Source: Frondihabitans sp. (lineage in GTDB: Bacteria > Actinomycetota > Actinomycetes > Actinomycetales > Microbacteriaceae). Taken from it: DNA of 10,607 bases. Made by a program: the position numbers and the translations under genes. Positions 1 to 6,134 of the stretch are shown piece by piece. The stretch covers positions 1-10,607 of the forward strand of contig JAODMX010000387.1 in NCBI GenBank assembly GCA_025464735.1, in the 5' to 3' direction. Position 1 is the stretch's first letter; every line of letters starts with the position of its first letter. A model generated the notes under the pieces. It saw only the letters and a list, made by a program, of their open reading frames with translations. It did no database searches and had not been told where the DNA came from.

Positions 1-963
1 CACGGCTTCCTCGCCGAGCGCGCCCTCGTTCCCGTCCTGCCGTCGCGCGAAGAGTTCCCCTACGCGATCCGTCAGGTCTCCGAGGCGCTGTCCTCCAACG
101 GATCCACCTCGATGGGTTCGGTCTGCGCCTCGACGCTGTCGCTGCTCAACGCCGGTGTTCCGCTGAAGGCGCCGGTCGCCGGTATCGCCATGGGTCTCGT
201 CTCCGACGAGGTCGACGGCCAGACCCGCTACGCCGCTCTCACCGACATCCTCGGTGCGGAAGACGCCCTCGGTGACATGGACTTCAAGGTCGCAGGCACG
301 TCGGAGTTCGTCACGGCGATCCAGCTCGACACGAAGCTCGACGGCATCCCCTCGGCGGTCCTCGACGCAGCTCTCAAGCAGGCGAAGGAAGCCCGTACGG
401 CCATCCTGAACGTGCTGAACTCTGCGATCGACGCCCCCGACGAGATGGCTCCGACGGCTCCTCGCGTCATCAGCGTCCAGATCCCGCAGGACAAGATCGG
501 TGAGCTGATCGGCCCGAAGGGCAAGACGATCAACGCCATCCAGGACGAGACCGGCGCCGACATCTCGATCGAGGAAGACGGCACCGTGTACATCGGCGCT
601 GTCGACGGCCCGTCGGCTGAGGCCGCGCGTGCGCAGGTCAACGCCATCGCCAACCCGACCAACCCCGAGGTGGGCGAGCAGTTCCTGGGCACGGTCGTCA
701 AGATCGCGACCTTCGGCGCGTTCGTTTCGCTCCTGCCAGGTAAAGACGGGCTCCTGCACATCAGCGAGGTGCGCAAGCTCGCCGGTGGCAAGCGCGTCGA
801 GAACGTCGAGGACGTCCTCGGAGTGGGCCAGAAGATCCTGGTGGAGATCACCAAGATCGACGACCGCGGCAAGCTCTCGCTCTCGCCGGTCATCGCCGAA
901 GAGGCGGACACCGACGGAAGCGGCGCGACCGAGCGTTCGCAAGACGCTTCGGTCGAGGTCTAG
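1..963 (+). CDS. pnp: Polyribonucleotide nucleotidyltransferase (PNPase), C-terminal part
   Basis: The 5' end is cut by the window; 320 codons remain of a protein usually about 750 residues long in actinobacteria. PNPase is a trimeric 3'-5' phosphorolytic exoribonuclease acting in mRNA decay. Fragment residues 1-120 are the end of the second RNase PH core, with the [12 protein letters not shown] motif and [10 protein letters not shown]88, D94 and K96 line up with catalytic D486, D492 and K494 of the E. coli enzyme. A KH domain follows at about 155-218 with its GPKG loop (nt 511-522). An S1 domain lies at about 224-298 ([21 protein letters not shown]). A short acidic, Ser/Thr-rich tail ends the protein. 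All key residues visible are intact. A strong terminator lies 20 nt after the stop, so transcription probably ends here rather than continuing into the next gene. The family call is certain. Confidence 0.97.
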   Translation, partial: HGFLAERALVPVLPSREEFPYAIRQVSEALSSNGSTSMGSVCASTLSLLNAGVPLKAPVAGIAMGLVSDEVDGQTRYAALTDILGAEDALGDMDFKVAGTSEFVTAIQLDTKLDGIPSAVLDAALKQAKEARTAILNVLNSAIDAPDEMAPTAPRVISVQIPQDKIGELIGPKGKTINAIQDETGADISIEEDGTVYIGAVDGPSAEAARAQVNAIANPTNPEVGEQFLGTVVKIATFGAFVSLLPGKDGLLHISEVRKLAGGKRVENVEDVLGVGQKILVEITKIDDRGKLSLSPVIAEEADTDGSGATERSQDASVEV

Positions 964-982
964 ACCTCACCCGCATCACTCG

Positions 983-1015
983 GGCGCCCGTCTCCTTGCG
1001 GAGGCGGGCGCCTTT
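983..1015 (+). terminator. Rho-independent terminator of pnp
   Basis: The arms GGCGCCCGTCTCC (983-995) and GGAGGCGGGCGCC (1000-1012) form a 13-bp stem with one G-U pair around a TTGC loop, followed by TTT. The T-run is short, as is common in high-GC actinobacteria. It sits 20 nt after the pnp stop codon. Confidence 0.85.
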
Positions 1016-1027
1016 GCGTCGGCCTGG

Positions 1028-1076
1028 GGCCTTCGCATCGGCCAAGGCCGGCAGAATTGGCGAAGGGCCGATGCGA
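1028..1076 (+). repeat. Overlapping inverted repeats with two alternative hairpins
   Basis: TCGCATCGGCC (1033-1043) is perfectly complementary to GGCCGATGCGA (1066-1076), giving an 11-bp stem around 22 nt. A second, mutually exclusive pairing joins GGCCTTCGC (1028-1036) to GCGAAGGGCC (1060-1069) with one bulged G. There is no T-run, so a second terminator is not well supported. It could be a structured RNA processed from read-through of pnp, or a DNA element. The function is unknown. Confidence 0.4.
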
Positions 1077-1139
1077 TCCCCACCGCAACGGCCCTTCTCG
1101 TGCCGGCGAGCCGCGCTCTGCACGACTTGCGACACCAAC

Positions 1140-1259
1140 GTGACGGCACCGCTCCCCACCACTGAGAACGATGCCCCGGAACCCTCCCAGGAACCGCACA
1201 CGACAGACACTACGGACGCACCCTATGGGCTCGAGAAGCTCCGGCAAAGGGTTAGCTGA
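1140..1259 (+). CDS. Doubtful short ORF or gene remnant
   Basis: A GTG-started frame of 39 codons encodes a Pro/Thr/Glu-rich peptide, beginning MTAPLPTTENDAPEPSQ and ending GLEKLRQRVS. It reads like the disordered N-terminus of a larger protein that stops early. No Shine-Dalgarno and no well-placed -10 are visible. Third-position G/C is lower than in the neighbouring genes (by eye). The frame stays open upstream into the pnp terminator, where coding is implausible. I do not recognise it. It may be noise, a decayed gene, or a very small protein. Confidence 0.15.
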   Translation: MTAPLPTTENDAPEPSQEPHTTDTTDAPYGLEKLRQRVS

Positions 1260-1324
1260 AGACATTTGATGAGGCACCTGGCAGCCATCGCGGTGCGCCG
1301 CCATTCCGAACTCCTCATAGCCGA

Positions 1325-1355
1325 ACCCCTAACTGGGGTAACGATTTGGATAACG
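1325..1355. promoter_or_regulatory. Candidate regulatory site upstream of the aldo/keto reductase
   Basis: ACCCC (1325-1329) and GGGGT (1335-1339) form an inverted repeat around TAACT. It overlaps two direct copies of TAACG (1339-1343 and 1351-1355), 12 bp apart. This lies about 75-105 bp before the start codon, where an activator or repressor could bind. It does not resemble the palindrome upstream of the TetR gene. The evidence is pattern only. Confidence 0.25.
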
Positions 1356-1393
1356 TCTGGGTGCGGCGAGTCCATGTCAGGACGAAGTGGAAG

Positions 1394-1399
1394 TAACCT
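1394..1399 (+). promoter_or_regulatory. Possible -10 element for the aldo/keto reductase
   Basis: TAACCT fits the actinobacterial TAnnnT pattern. Transcription would start near 1406, leaving a short leader that includes the Shine-Dalgarno at 1418-1424. No good -35 is seen at 17-18 nt upstream, so this is a weak call. Confidence 0.3.
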
Positions 1400-1429
1400 C
1401 ATTTAACGGAAGAGATCAGGAGGTGCCAC

Positions 1430-2521
1430 GTGACCGAACCGACCACGCATGTCGATTCGGCAATGATGCCTGTCTCCTCCGCTGACGTAGCGCCTCGACG
1501 CGTCGACGCCGTGGAGAGTGATTCGGCGTCCCCGAGGCACGGCCGCCACACGAACACCGTCTCACCGATCACGACCGTCCCGGTCGACCTCGGCATTATT
1601 CAGCCGCGCCGCCGCCTCGGCCTGTCCGAGTTGAGGGTCTTCCCTGTGGCGCTGAGTGGCAACGTCTTCGGCTGGACCGCCGACGACTCGCAGACGTTCG
1701 ACGTCCTCGACACGTACGTCAGGGTCGGCGGCAATTTCATCGACACGGCCGACTCATACACGGGTGGTCGCAGTGAACAACTGATCGGCGACTGGATGCA
1801 CTCGCGTCGCATGCGCGACGACATCGTGTTGGCCACCAAGATCGGTAAAAGCTCCGACAATCCGGGTCTGACGCCGCGGGCCATGGAGCGCGCCGTCGAC
1901 GCGTCGCTCCAGCGTCTCCGGACCGATCACATTGACCTTCTCTATCTGCACATCGACGACACCGACGTGGCATTCGAACGAACGCTTCTGGGGGTCGACC
2001 GCCTCATCCGGGCCGGTAAGGTGCGCTACTTCGGTGGTTCCGACCACTCGGGCAACCGACTCTACGAAGCGCGCATCGCCGCTGGGATGCTCGGGGTCGC
2101 CCCGATGATCGCCCTGCAGAACCAGTACAGCCTCGTGCACCGCAGCGAGTACGAGCGGGATCTGGCGTGGGTCGCCGCCCAGCAGCACCTCGCGGTCATG
2201 CCGAGATTCGCCCTCGCCAGTGGCTTCCTGACCGGCAAGTACCGGACGCGTGCCGACATCAAGGGGCATCGTCGGGGGAGCGAGGTGGCGAAGATGCTCT
2301 CGAAACACAATCTCAAGATCCTTGCCGAGCTGGACCGGATCGCGTCACTTCATGCGGCTCCTGTCGCGGCCATCGCCCTCGCGTGGCTGCTCGCCAAGCC
2401 GAACGTCGTCGCGCCTGTAGCGAGCGCCACCGCCCCAGGGCAGGTGACCGAGCTGGCGCAGGCCGCGCGCGTGCAGCTCACCCGGCACGAGATGGCCGAG
2501 CTCGACCGCGTAAGCGCCTAG
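1430..2521 (+). CDS. Aldo/keto reductase family oxidoreductase
   Basis: 363 residues. The GTG start is fixed by AGGAGGT at 1418-1424, 5 nt upstream. Residues 1-60 are a low-complexity, probably disordered extension; the barrel runs from about 61 to 361. The catalytic tetrad of NADPH-dependent aldo/keto reductases is present: D105 and Y110 in NFIDTADSY, K137 in LATKIGK, H174 in LLYLHIDD. Later family signatures are QNQYSLVHRSE (230-240) and ASGFLTGKYR (263-272), the region that binds the cofactor phosphate. Two motifs deviate: the usual G-x-S-N is GGSDHSG (202-208), and the usual S-P-L before ASGFLTGKY reads RFAL. The natural substrate cannot be told from sequence. The gene stands alone between the pnp terminator and the convergent TetR gene, which may control it (inference). 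The family call is secure, the role is not. Confidence 0.93.
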   Translation: MTEPTTHVDSAMMPVSSADVAPRRVDAVESDSASPRHGRHTNTVSPITTVPVDLGIIQPRRRLGLSELRVFPVALSGNVFGWTADDSQTFDVLDTYVRVGGNFIDTADSYTGGRSEQLIGDWMHSRRMRDDIVLATKIGKSSDNPGLTPRAMERAVDASLQRLRTDHIDLLYLHIDDTDVAFERTLLGVDRLIRAGKVRYFGGSDHSGNRLYEARIAAGMLGVAPMIALQNQYSLVHRSEYERDLAWVAAQQHLAVMPRFALASGFLTGKYRTRADIKGHRRGSEVAKMLSKHNLKILAELDRIASLHAAPVAAIALAWLLAKPNVVAPVASATAPGQVTELAQAARVQLTRHEMAELDRVSA

Positions 2522-2587
2522 CCGCTCCTCCGGTCGCCCACCGGTCGCTCGGCCGCTTCGTCGCCGTCGCTTCGCCGATGTCCGGAT

Positions 2588-2611
2588 GGTTTCGCACAAT
2601 TGCGCGAAGCC
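2588..2611. terminator. Palindrome between convergent genes, possible bidirectional terminator
   Basis: The arms GGTTTCGC (2588-2595) and GCGAAGCC (2604-2611) pair over 8 bp with one T-G position. The centre ACAATTGC continues the symmetry with a single A-C mismatch. It lies in the 148-bp gap between the ends of the aldo/keto reductase and TetR genes, where a shared terminator is expected. No T-run follows on either strand, so efficiency is uncertain. The 9-mer CGCGAAGCC recurs 20 bp downstream (2603-2611 and 2623-2631). A protein-binding site is the alternative. Confidence 0.4.
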
Positions 2612-2669
2612 GTACCCATATCCGCGAAGCCACCCTGCGTGACGAGGTCGCGTGGCGCCGGGAAGCGGC

Positions 2670-3332
2670 TCAGGCCTGAGTGGTCGCGGTGAAGAGGTCG
2701 TCGGCGATGCGCTGCAGTGCGGCCGTCGCCGCGATCGCGTCGCCCGCGTAGCCACCGACCATGGCGCCGTCGCGAGCGAGGAGGAACTCGTCGGCCGCAT
2801 CTCCGGCCATCGGGTTGCCCGCCTCGCGGAAGAGCTCGACGAGCGTGTCGCTGTACCAGTCGCGGTGCGAGACCACGATCACGCGCACAGGATGGTCGGG
2901 GTCGGCGAACTCGGCGGCCGCGTTGATGAAGGGGCAGCCTCGGAATCCGGGTGCCTGGATCTCGTCGACGATGGCGGCGACGATGCCGCGGAGCGCGTCG
3001 AGGGCGGAGTCGCTCGCCTGACGGATGGCCTCCATGCGGGTAACGGCCTCGTCGTGCCGGCGGTTGATGTAGTCGAGCACCAGTTTGTCTTTGGCGCCGA
3101 AGTGCTTGTAGAAGGTTGCCTTCGTGACAGACGACTCGGCGATCAGCCGGTCGACACCGACGGTGCGGATGCCTTCGTCGTAGAAGAGTCGGTCGGCCGT
3201 GACCAGGACGCGCAGTTTGGCGCCGGGACCTGGCCTGTTGAGGGGAGCATCGGATCCGGAAATCGACGAGGCGAAAGAGACAGACGCCCCCAGGGAACGC
3301 TGGACGGCCGATGGGGGGAATTCGACCGTCAC
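2670..3332 (-). CDS. TetR/AcrR-family transcriptional regulator
   Basis: 220 residues from GTG at 3332. This start has AAGGAG (3340-3345 on the + strand) 7 nt upstream; an in-frame TTG at 3353 lies before that site and is less likely. Residues 1-36 are a flexible extension, longer than usual. The TetR DNA-binding domain spans about 37-84, with the helix-turn-helix in VGVDRLIAESSVTKATFYKHFGAKDKL (58-84). The rest is a helical ligand and dimer domain with RGCPFINAAAEFADPDHP (131-148), a stretch common in a TetR subgroup; C133 and the acidic residues there could line a pocket. The gene is divergent from the M16 peptidase and convergent with the aldo/keto reductase. A 26-bp palindrome 143 bp upstream is its likely operator, which suggests autorepression. 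The ligand is unknown. Confidence 0.92.
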   Translation of the reverse strand: MTVEFPPSAVQRSLGASVSFASSISGSDAPLNRPGPGAKLRVLVTADRLFYDEGIRTVGVDRLIAESSVTKATFYKHFGAKDKLVLDYINRRHDEAVTRMEAIRQASDSALDALRGIVAAIVDEIQAPGFRGCPFINAAAEFADPDHPVRVIVVSHRDWYSDTLVELFREAGNPMAGDAADEFLLARDGAMVGGYAGDAIAATAALQRIADDLFTATTQA

Positions 3333-3364
3333 AGCGTGGCTCCTTGAGGACAATTCGGCTGGAG

Positions 3365-3409
3365 ACCCTCAAAAGGGGGGAATCGAGGGTTCCGGACTTC
3401 GAACGTCCG
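3365..3409 (-). other. Inverted repeats in the TetR gene leader
   Basis: Two small inverted repeats lie in the region that would be the 5' untranslated RNA of the regulator. ACCCTC (3365-3370) pairs with GAGGGT (3385-3390) around 14 nt. CGGAC (3393-3397) pairs with GTCCG (3405-3409) around TTCGAAC. They could structure the leader RNA or be extra protein sites. Stems this short also occur by chance in GC-rich DNA. Confidence 0.25.
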
Positions 3410-3428
3410 ACTAGCCGCCGATCGGATC

Positions 3429-3464
3429 AGGCTAGGGGCAGACCCGACCGGTGACATCACTGTA
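3429..3464 (-). promoter_or_regulatory. Candidate -10 elements for the TetR gene
   Basis: Two TAnnnT hexamers read on the minus strand: TACAGT (3459-3464) and TAGCCT (3429-3434). For TACAGT, the -35 position at 17 nt spacing (3482-3487) falls inside the palindrome at 3475-3500, so a bound regulator would block RNA polymerase. TAGCCT has no convincing -35. Either choice gives a long leader of about 90-120 nt before the GTG. Confidence 0.4.
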
Positions 3465-3474
3465 GCACGAAGGA

Positions 3475-3500
3475 GGACAAACAGACGAGTCTGTCTGTCC
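3475..3500. promoter_or_regulatory. 26-bp palindrome, likely TetR-family operator
   Basis: The half-sites GGACAAACAGAC (3475-3486) and GTCTGTCTGTCC (3489-3500) are reverse complements except at one position (A3480 against C3495). They are separated by GA. Size, symmetry and position in the divergent gap fit operators bound by TetR-family dimers. It covers the -35 region of a possible minus-strand promoter. It lies about 65 bp upstream of the proposed start of M16 transcription, so it may affect both genes. No second copy was found upstream of the aldo/keto reductase. Confidence 0.7.
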
Positions 3501-3538
3501 ACTTGTGTCGTACCCCAGTTCGGGTGTCACGATTCCCG

Positions 3539-3544
3539 TAGGCT
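3539..3544 (+). promoter_or_regulatory. -10 element for the M16 peptidase, leaderless type
   Basis: TAGGCT ends 8 nt before ATG 3553, so transcription would begin at or next to the start codon. No Shine-Dalgarno fits this ATG. The same arrangement precedes four other genes in the window. The -35 is not recognisable. Confidence 0.5.
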
Positions 3545-3552
3545 CGATGGCG

Positions 3553-4962
3553 ATGAATGGACCTGTTCTGCTGCCCCTCGATGCCGTCGAGATCTCGTTC
3601 CGCACCTCAGAAGACGAGCTCGTCCGGCGGAGCGTGCTTCCGACAGGCACGCGCATCCTGTCGGAGCGGATGCCGGGGGCGCGCAGCGCAACGGTCGGGC
3701 TCTGGGTGGCGGTCGGGTCGCGCGACGAGACACCGACCGATCGTGGGTCCACGCATTTCCTCGAGCATCTGCTCTTCAAGGGCACCGCGACTCGATCCGC
3801 TTTTGACATCTCCGTCAGCTTCGAGTCGGTCGGTGGCGAAAACAACGCCGCGACCGCCAAGGAGTACACCTGCTACTACGCCAAGGTGCGCGACGTCGAT
3901 GTCGACATGGCGCTCGACGTTCTCGTCGACATGGTGACCTCGTCGACGATCGACCGCGACGAGTTCGAAGTCGAGCGAGGCGTCATTCTCGACGAGCTGG
4001 CAATGGCCGACGACGACGCGGGCGATCTGGGCAGCGAGCGTCTGTTCGAGTCGGTCTTCGGCGACCATGCCCTCGGTCGACCCATCGGCGGAACACCCGA
4101 CAGCATCCGAGCCGCCCAGCGTGACGACGTGGTGAACCACTACCGCGAGAACTATCGTCCGCAAGACCTGGTCGTGACGGTGGCCGGCGCCGTGGATCAC
4201 GATGCCCTCGTCGAGCGCGTGACGGGCGCGCTGCGCTCTGCGGGCTGGCCCGAAGATGCGGGGCAGCCGGTTGCCCGGCGCTCGACGGATGGCGCCTCGC
4301 TCGTGCAGGGCGAGCCGGTCGTCGTGATTCCTCGGCCCCTCGAGCAGGCGACGATCCTGCTCGGTGTGCCCGGCCTGGCGCTGACCGATCCTCGACGGCC
4401 GACCCTGAGCATCCTCAATGCCGTGCTCGGCGGTGGGATGTCCTCGCGCCTGTTCCAGGAGATCCGCGAGAAGCGGGGGCTCGCCTACTCCGTCTACTCG
4501 TTCACCCCGAGCTATTCCGACGCCGGCCTCTTCGGGCTGTACGCGGGCTGCGCGCCGCGCAATGCTCCCGAGGTCGCCGAGCTGATGTTGGCAGAATTCG
4601 ATCGTGTCGCGCGCGACGGCATCACCGACGAGGAGCTCACGCGGTCGCTCGGCATGCTCGGCGGAGCCGCAGCCCTTGCCCTCGAAGACAGCGACACCCG
4701 AATGAACCGCCTCGGCCGTGCCGAGATCTCGACGGGCGAGTTCGTCGACCTCGACGAGTCACTCGCGCGTCTGGGCCGCGTCACGGCTGAGGGGGTGGCG
4801 ACTCTCGCCGCTGATCTTCGCCGAGGCGTACTGTCCACGGTGGTCGTGGGTGATGTCGAGCCTGCCCTGTTCGAGCGATCCGATGCGGAATCTCTCAATT
4901 CGAGCCTCTCAGGGCCCACTTCCTCGACCGGATCCGTGGCAACGACGCCACTCGGCGCGTAA
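3553..4962 (+). CDS. M16-family zinc metallopeptidase (PepR-like)
   Basis: 469 residues from ATG 3553. This start fits the family N-terminus (LVRRSVLPTGTRILSE follows about 23 residues in) and sits 8 nt after a TAGGCT -10. In-frame alternatives are ATG 3547 and GTG 3505, neither with a usable ribosome site; AAGGAGG at 3470-3476 is too far from both. The zinc site is the inverted HxxEH motif, H68-F-L-E71-H72, with E148 in ERGVILDEL as the third ligand. GGENNAATAKE (95-105) and the C-terminal-half motif GGGMSSRLFQEIREKRGLAY (293-312) complete the family pattern. No signal peptide or membrane segment is visible, so it is probably cytoplasmic. It corresponds in position and type to pepR downstream of gpsI in M. 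tuberculosis. The stop codon shares its last base with an upstream ATG of the phosphatase frame, so the two genes form an operon. The substrate is unknown. Confidence 0.94.
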   Translation: MNGPVLLPLDAVEISFRTSEDELVRRSVLPTGTRILSERMPGARSATVGLWVAVGSRDETPTDRGSTHFLEHLLFKGTATRSAFDISVSFESVGGENNAATAKEYTCYYAKVRDVDVDMALDVLVDMVTSSTIDRDEFEVERGVILDELAMADDDAGDLGSERLFESVFGDHALGRPIGGTPDSIRAAQRDDVVNHYRENYRPQDLVVTVAGAVDHDALVERVTGALRSAGWPEDAGQPVARRSTDGASLVQGEPVVVIPRPLEQATILLGVPGLALTDPRRPTLSILNAVLGGGMSSRLFQEIREKRGLAYSVYSFTPSYSDAGLFGLYAGCAPRNAPEVAELMLAEFDRVARDGITDEELTRSLGMLGGAAALALEDSDTRMNRLGRAEISTGEFVDLDESLARLGRVTAEGVATLAADLRRGVLSTVVVGDVEPALFERSDAESLNSSLSGPTSSTGSVATTPLGA

Positions 4963-4968
4963 TGAATC

Positions 4969-4974
4969 AGGAGG
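4969..4974 (+). promoter_or_regulatory. Ribosome binding site deciding the phosphatase start
   Basis: AGGAGG lies 5 nt before GTG 4980. The earlier in-frame ATG at 4962 lies upstream of this site and has none of its own, so GTG 4980 is preferred. Confidence 0.85.
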
Positions 4975-4979
4975 CGACA

Positions 4980-5582
4980 GTGTCGCACTACCTCTACCTC
5001 GTCAGGCACGGCGAGCAGCAGGATGCCGAATACGGTCTTCCCGACGGTCCCCTCTCCGAGCGGGGCAAACGTCAGGCGCGACTGATCGCCGAGCGTCTCG
5101 GCGGTGTCCCGTTCGATGCCGCCTGGCATTCGCCGCTGGAGGGCGCTGCCGAGACCGCCCGGATCATGACCGAGATGATGCCTGCCCTTCAACCGGAGCC
5201 TTCGACGCTCCTGTTCGACTGCATCCCGTCCGGGCCGACGCCCGATATGCCGCACTCCTACCGGCCGTTCTTCGGAGGCATCACGGAGCAGCAGATTGAA
5301 GCCGGTGAGGCCCAGATGGCCGACGCCACCGCCGAGTGGTTGACCCCGTCACGCGAAGATCGTCACGATCTCCTCATCACGCACAACTTCGTGATCGGCT
5401 GGTTCGTGCGGGAGGTGTTCGGGGCACCCTCCTGGCGTTGGATGGGCGTGAACCAGGCCAACGGTGGTCTCACGATCATCCGGGTCCGGTCTGCGAAGCC
5501 GCCCGAGCTGGTGACGCACAACGACCTCGGTCATCTGCCCGTCGAGCTGCGCACGGGTCTTCCCGTCGAGCAGCCGCTCTAG
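4980..5582 (+). CDS. Histidine phosphatase superfamily (phosphoglycerate mutase-like) protein
   Basis: 200 residues from GTG 4980. The phosphohistidine motif LVRHGE gives R9 and nucleophile H10. LSERGKRQA (25-33) is the usual second signature, and the second active-site His is H135 in LLITHN. The third signature, normally S-x-L-x-R-A-x-x-T-A, reads SPLEGAAETA (51-60). Position 55, expected to be the second phosphate-pocket Arg, is therefore Gly. The codon is GGC, one base from Arg CGC. Activity could be reduced, or this could be a sequence error. The gene starts 17 nt after the M16 stop and is probably cotranscribed with it. It ends in a 4-nt overlap with the convergent GNAT gene. The substrate could be a sugar phosphate or other phosphoester; sequence does not say. 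Confidence 0.9.
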   Translation: MSHYLYLVRHGEQQDAEYGLPDGPLSERGKRQARLIAERLGGVPFDAAWHSPLEGAAETARIMTEMMPALQPEPSTLLFDCIPSGPTPDMPHSYRPFFGGITEQQIEAGEAQMADATAEWLTPSREDRHDLLITHNFVIGWFVREVFGAPSWRWMGVNQANGGLTIIRVRSAKPPELVTHNDLGHLPVELRTGLPVEQPL

Positions 5583-6079
5583 CGTGTCGTGAGCGACTTC
5601 CAGTACCAGGTCGTCGCGTTCGGGTTGTCGTTGTACGGCTCGATGGTCCGGTAGCCGGCCGAACGGTAGAGGCCGCCGGCGGCGGTGAGGCTGTCGTTCG
5701 TGTCGAGCACGACCTCGATGGCCCCGAAAGCCCGGGCGCGTCGCTCGAGTTCGCCGAGGAGCGCCTTGCCGAGCCCCCGCCCGCGCCCGGCGGGCCGCAC
5801 GAAGAGGTGCTTGACCTCGTAGCGCTCCGAGCTCAGTCTGCGGATCCCGCCACCCCCGATGATTTCGTCGTCGGCGCCGTCATCCTCCCCGTCGCCGACA
5901 GCGACGAGAAAGACCCCCTCGGGCGGCACGAAGCGCGCCGACTCTGGCAGGGTGGTCGTATAACCCGCAGGATCCGGGAAGGTCGCGATCCGCTCCGCGA
6001 AGTACTCCCTGAGCAGCTTTTCGGCGTCGGGGTGATCGACCTGAATCTCTCTGAATTCGATGGCTGGCTGTCCCTGCAC
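5579..6079 (-). CDS. GNAT-family N-acetyltransferase
   Basis: 166 residues from GTG 6079. A longer frame exists (ATG at 6136 and beyond), but it would overlap the dapB start, and the residues before GTG 6079 look non-protein-like. A TAGCAT -10 lies 8 nt before the GTG. The GNAT core is clear: strand and acetyl-CoA loop VKHLFVRPAGRGRGLGKALL (89-108) with the R-x-x-G-x-G signature R99-G104, then IEVVLDTNDS and LYRSAGYRTIEPYNDNP (137-153) as the late motif. An acidic loop, GDGEDDGADDE (62-72), sits between two core strands. The acceptor substrate cannot be predicted. It is divergent from dapB, with interleaved promoter regions, and convergent with the phosphatase. No terminator separates the convergent pair. 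Confidence 0.9.
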   Translation of the reverse strand: MQGQPAIEFREIQVDHPDAEKLLREYFAERIATFPDPAGYTTTLPESARFVPPEGVFLVAVGDGEDDGADDEIIGGGGIRRLSSERYEVKHLFVRPAGRGRGLGKALLGELERRARAFGAIEVVLDTNDSLTAAGGLYRSAGYRTIEPYNDNPNATTWYWKSLTTR

Positions 6080-6087
6080 GAGATCCG

Positions 6088-6093
6088 ATGCTA
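6088..6093 (-). promoter_or_regulatory. -10 element for the GNAT gene, leaderless type
   Basis: On the minus strand TAGCAT ends 8 nt before GTG 6079. Transcription would start at or within two bases of the start codon. No Shine-Dalgarno is seen. Its -35 position overlaps the start of the divergent dapB promoter. Confidence 0.45.
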
Positions 6094-6121
6094 CCCACGA
6101 CGAGGCCGGGTTGCGGGCGGG

Positions 6122-6127
6122 TAGCCT
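6122..6127 (+). promoter_or_regulatory. -10 element for dapB, leaderless type
   Basis: TAGCCT ends 7 nt before ATG 6135. AGGAG (6128-6132) is only 2 nt from the ATG, too close to serve as a ribosome site. Leaderless initiation is therefore the better reading. The -35 is not recognisable. Confidence 0.6.
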
Positions 6128-6134
6128 AGGAGTC

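Larger units (their letters stand above)
1016..1429. other. Gene-poor region between pnp and the aldo/keto reductase
   Basis: These 414 bp hold no convincing gene. ORFs crossing it on both strands have poor third-position bias and no recognisable domain. The content that can be named is: overlapping inverted repeats at 1028-1076, a doubtful 39-codon ORF at 1140-1259, a small inverted repeat at 1325-1339, two TAACG repeats (1339-1343 and 1351-1355), a possible -10 at 1394-1399, and the Shine-Dalgarno of the next gene. The stretch from 1300 to 1410 is visibly richer in A/T than its surroundings, which suits a promoter region. Confidence 0.6.

Noticed and set aside
960..1304. 114-codon minus-strand ORF in the pnp to reductase gap
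   Set aside because: It includes the reverse complement of the pnp terminator, has no ribosome site that I could see, and encodes no recognisable domain.
1202..3290. Extra ACAGAC half-sites (near 1204 and inside the TetR gene near 3280) as further operators
   Set aside because: They lack the paired GTCTGT arm, and a 6-mer is expected a few times in 10 kb by chance.
2518..3372. 284-codon minus-strand frame overlapping the TetR gene
   Set aside because: It is a shadow frame of the TetR gene; the real frame has a clear helix-turn-helix and the ribosome site.
3505..3552. N-terminal extension of the M16 protein from GTG 3505
   Set aside because: The 16 extra residues do not fit the family, and the nearest Shine-Dalgarno (3470-3476) is 28 nt away. 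ATG 3553 has a well-placed -10 instead. GTG 3505 stays possible but less likely.
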